In this document: positions 60,781-64,000 of the stretch, piece by piece
Numbering within the stretch: the stretch's first letter is position 1
Layout: the number at the start of each line of letters is the position of its first letter
DNA from: Uranotaenia lowii
Lineage: Eukaryota > Arthropoda > Insecta > Diptera > Culicidae
Assembly (NCBI RefSeq): GCF_029784155.1
Contig: NC_073693.1
Location: forward strand, 138,683,988-138,747,987
Direction of reading: 5' to 3'
Length of the DNA stretch: 64,000 nt
Translations under genes and position numbers: made by a program
The notes under the pieces: generated by a model
Database searches by the model: none
Seen by the model: the letters and a program-made list of their open reading frames with translations, nothing else
What the model was told of the DNA's origin: nothing

Positions 60781-62913
60781 CTAGCTGACCCGGTGTGCTC
60801 TGCTACACCTTTCAGAATCAAATGATATTTTCAGAAATCATTCAAATTTTTATTGTTTTTGGTATTATTTTAAATCAAATTATGACGAAATTAATAAGCA
60901 ACCACTATAAAATGAGAGCTTCAGCTGGAGTTTCAAATTGCAACACAATCCATAACTAATATTCTGAATCTTGATTTATAAATTTGTTTTAAAGATCTGA
61001 TAATTTTCATCTGTTTCCTTAAGTTTCGCCTTAAAAAAGAAGGGTCCCAAATTAATCGTTCGCAAATAATCTAACTTATAAAGTATGGTTTTTTTTGCTT
61101 GATATGTTCTGGATTTATGCTAAAAAACTGATTAGAGTGCTCCCCCCCCCCTGTCCTTCCCTTCACCCCCTGCTGAATGGAGATTGTAATCTTTAATAAC
61201 TTTTTTTTCATTCCCAAAAATCCTCTTATATCAAATACAGTTCCATTTGTTGATAAGTATTTAAGCTTTACAACAAAAATTGTATGGAGCCCCTTTCTTT
61301 CTTTCCCTCACTACACTGTAAAGCATAAGAGTCTATAACAATCGTAGAAACATATCTCGTAACCAAGTACCATTCCATGCCATATTTGTTTCCATTTGTT
61401 GGCTTCGTAAGCATAAATTGAGAACATATGCTAACAAAATTGTATTGGGCTCACCTCCTTCCTCCCATGTATCTTCTCACTGAAAGGAGGATGATGTGTC
61501 AAATAATCATAGAGTCATACCAAAATGATTTTACATGTTAAGTTTTGTCCATTTCTCGGATTTTGTAAATTAAAAGTTAAATGTAAGCTTCCCTCTTCCC
61601 TTCCTATATTCTATGCCGTGCCAAATTTGGTTTTATTTAAGTAGTAAATTTTTGAGTTATGTATAAACTTGAAAGGGAGTACCATCCCCCTTTCCGTTTT
61701 CTTCTTTCAATAGAGGGGTGATAACTTAATATTCATAAAAGTATTTTTCGTACTCAAATACTTTTTGATGATTATGACGAAATTTGGTTTCATTTGCTCG
61801 ATTAATTCTCGAGTTATGCAAAAAAAAATGGAACCCCTCCCCTCCCCCCCCCTTCTTCCTTTATATCTTACCGCTTAAAAGGTACGGCTTCAATTTATAA
61901 TAGAAACATTTCTCGTATCCAAATACACTCACATGTCAAATATGGTTCAATTTGCTTGATCAGCTCTCCAGTTATACTGAAAATTGTAAGGGACCTCGCC
62001 TCCCCCTTTTCATCCACCTCTTCGAATGAGTGAGGGATACCAAATATTCATAGAAGCATTTCTCGTACCCAAATATCGTTCCATGCTAAATTTGGTTCCA
62101 TTTGCTGTTGTAGTTCTTGAGTTATGCAGTAAAAATTGTATGAAACTCCCCTCCCTCTTTCCTTCTTCCCCGCTGTAAGAAGGAAGGGGTCTCAAACAAT
62201 CAGTAGAACATGCCACGTTCCCAAATACCCGCCCATGCCAAGTTTGGTTCCATTTGCTTAATTACTTTCTTAGTTACGTTGAAAACTATAAAAGAAGCCC
62301 CTCCCCCGTTTATATCTCCCTACTGGAAAGAGGGAGGGGTCTCAAATAATCATAGAAATATTTTTCGTATCCAAATACCCTCCCATGCCAAATTTGGTTC
62401 CATTTGCTTTATTAGTTTTTGAACTATATAAAAAAATATGAAAGAGGCTCCTCCCCCTTTCAACTGGAAAGAGGGAGGGGTCTCAAATAATCATTGAAAT
62501 ATTTTTCGTATCCAAATACCTTCCCATGCCAAATTTGGATCCAATATCTTGATTAGTTCTCGAGTTATATGAAAAATTGTAAGGTAGCCCACCTCCCTTC
62601 CTTCCTATCACCCCACTGAAAGGAGAGAGGGGTACCAATTATTCATAGAAATATTCCTCGTTCCCAAATACCACCCCATGCCAAATATGATACCATTTGC
62701 TTGATGGGTTCTCGAGTTATGCAAAAAATTGTCTTTTGTTTGGGACCCCTCCCCCCCTTCATGAGAGAGGGAGGGGTCTCAAACCACAATAGGAACCTCC
62801 CCCTGCCTTCAATACTTCCACCTGCCAAGTTTCACGCAAATCGGTTCTGTAGTTTCCGAGTCTATAGGGAACAGACAGACAGACAGACAGAAATTCATTT
62901 TTATATACATAGA
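60781..62913 (-). mobile_element. Helitron-like non-autonomous element (2.1 kb)
   Basis: On the minus strand it starts TCTATGTATATAAAAATGAA and ends with GGTGT..ACACCGGGTCAGCTAG at 60781. It is collinear with 35685-37922 over most of its length, including the GGAGGGGTCTCAAA units. The (GACA)n run is only about 4 units here (62875-62890), compared with about 28 in the other copy. Confidence 0.75.
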
Positions 62914-62980
62914 CTAGCTGACCCGTTGTGCTTTGCTACACCTTCCGAAAATAAGTGTAGTTTGTAAAAATTTATTCAAA
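62914..62980 (-). mobile_element. 3' end of a second Helitron-like copy, cut by a LINE
   Basis: CTAGCTGACCCGTTGTGCTT then TGCTACACC is the hairpin/CTAG end of the same family, directly adjoining the TC end of the previous element. After 67 bp it is interrupted by the poly-T edge of the LINE. Confidence 0.7.
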
Positions 62981-64000
62981 TTTTTTTTTTTTTTTTACAA
63001 AGTCACAAATGCATTTATTTATTGTACATCAACAGATCACATATTGATCCTAATGATAAAATTAAAAATTAAAATTAAAGACACTACAAATACAATGGTC
63101 TACACAAAACTTAAAGCTTTAAGGATTTTTCTTCGGAATGCATCCCTCGAAACGTCAAAATCAAAATGTTCGGAGTAGCGGTTGAATGTCTTGATTACAC
63201 CTATAAGTGTTGTGTTAGCCCCATAATTATTCAAACGAAGAGGGACGTAGAGCTGGAAATCACGATTTCTCAAACCACGTGGTCGTATGTTGAGTTGAAG
63301 ACCTTCCAACAGTGCGGGACAATCAGTTCTGGATGTAAGCAAATCAGCCACGACAGAGGCTCGTGCGGCGGTCCTGCGGGCTTGCAGCGTGTCGATGTCG
63401 ATTAAACGACAGCGGCTCTCGAAGCTGGGAAGTCGGAACGGGTCTTGCCAGCTCAGGTGACGAAGGGCGAATCTCATAAAGCGCCGTTGGATAGCCTCAA
63501 TACGCTCAGAGCCGTTTTGGTAATAAGGGCACCAGATAGCAGAGGCGTATTCGAGGATCGAACGAACCAAACTGCAATAAAGACTCTTCAAGCAGTAAAT
63601 ATCTTTGAAGTCTTTCGCCATGCGAAACAATAGACCTAGGCTTCTAGAAGCTTTATCGACGATGTAATTGGTGTGAATTTTGAAATCCATCCGTCTGTCA
63701 AGAATGACACCAAGATCTTTCACGTGCTCAACTCGAGCAATAGCCTCGCCGCCGAGAAAATACGCTGCATTTGATGGAAGCCGCTTACGGGAAAAAGAAA
63801 TTGCTGCGCATTTACTACGATTCAAAGGCAGACAATTGACATCGCACCAGGAGGCGAAGAGGTTGAACTGGTCCTGCAGGAACTTGGCATTGTCAGGGCC
63901 GGAGATGGGATGAAATAACTTCAGGTCGTCTGCGTAAGCTAATTTTGGTCCATCGAGGAGTAACAGCACGTCGTTGAAATAAATCAAGAACAGTATTGGT
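62981..64000 (-). mobile_element. Jockey/CR1-group LINE, 3' part (continues past window)
   Basis: A poly-A tail on the minus strand (poly-T at 62981-62996), a short 3' UTR, and then the end of a reverse transcriptase. The 5' part lies beyond 64000. Confidence 0.82.
63100..63999 (-). CDS. LINE reverse transcriptase, C-terminal part
   Basis: An open minus-strand frame from the window edge to a stop at 63100. It starts within the RT palm (PILFLIYFNDV), carries the catalytic YADDLKLF box, then the thumb region (LPLNRSKCAAISFSRKR, VKDLGVILDRRMDF) and the typical C-terminal segment (ILEYASAIWCPYY, IEAIQRRFMRFAL, FNRYSEHFDFDVSRDAFRR). This architecture fits Jockey/CR1-group LINEs, which lack an RNase H domain. 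No stops or frameshifts are seen, so the copy may be young. The true start codon and the endonuclease are outside the window. Confidence 0.85.
   Translation of the reverse strand, partial: PILFLIYFNDVLLLLDGPKLAYADDLKLFHPISGPDNAKFLQDQFNLFASWCDVNCLPLNRSKCAAISFSRKRLPSNAAYFLGGEAIARVEHVKDLGVILDRRMDFKIHTNYIVDKASRSLGLLFRMAKDFKDIYCLKSLYCSLVRSILEYASAIWCPYYQNGSERIEAIQRRFMRFALRHLSWQDPFRLPSFESRCRLIDIDTLQARRTAARASVVADLLTSRTDCPALLEGLQLNIRPRGLRNRDFQLYVPLRLNNYGANTTLIGVIKTFNRYSEHFDFDVSRDAFRRKILKALSFV

Overview
The window is eukaryotic, AT-rich and almost entirely non-coding. It looks like a piece of a large, transposon-filled mosquito (culicid) genome. Evidence for this is a DD37E mariner-type element, a class known mainly from mosquitoes, several tRNA-derived SINEs, RTE-like, Jockey/CR1-like and I/Loa-like LINEs, a Penelope-like element, Helitron-like elements and many MITEs. 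Species cannot be fixed from the sequence alone.

The only convincing host gene part is one coding exon at 7168-7370 (+). It carries a signal peptide and a cysteine-rich leucine-rich-repeat N-terminal cap resembling peroxidasin (Pxn), and ends at a consensus splice donor. A likely 5' UTR lies just upstream (about 6830-7167). I see no further exon of this gene, so most of the window to its right is probably a very long first intron that has collected transposons.

Layout. 1-6760: AT-rich upstream DNA with a 297-bp Helitron-like MITE (1492-1788), a 487-bp MITE with a 9-bp target duplication (2806-3292) and a broken DD37E mariner (3545-4811). 7371-14800: intron with a 135-bp tandem repeat family, SINEs, and a 13-bp satellite in two blocks (10613-11488 and 11953-12690) around a MITE fragment. 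14800-22550: mostly AT-rich unique DNA, a SINE, a GC-richer block (17281-18250) and a pogo-like MITE (20423-21544). 22552-28427: a nested stack made of an unknown 2.4-kb retroposon abutting a hAT element that itself holds a 5'-truncated RTE-like LINE. 28428-31990: repeat-poor DNA. 31991-34856: a 2.9-kb TA-flanked element with many copies of a 15-mer. 35685-53767: Helitron-like elements, a TA-MITE, a head-to-head Penelope palindrome (42058-43358) and an RTE-like LINE with a long open frame (43881-46813). This stretch ends in a run of four head-to-tail Helitron-like elements (46924-53767). 53768-56700: unique DNA. 56700-60780: MITEs, SINEs, a LINE relic and more 135-bp repeats. 60781-62980: another Helitron-like pair. 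62981-64000: the 3' part of a Jockey/CR1-like LINE running off the window on the minus strand.

Apart from the exon, no host pathway or operon can be described. The other coding sequences are transposon proteins: DDE transposase, AP-endonuclease/reverse transcriptase and GIY-YIG nuclease. What the window records best is the order of nested insertions, readable from target-site duplications. I found no convincing previously undescribed enzymatic system. The structurally most unusual items are the Penelope palindrome, the retroposon whose target duplication crosses a hAT boundary, the tandem Helitron cluster, the 15-mer-studded TA element and the split 13-bp satellite.
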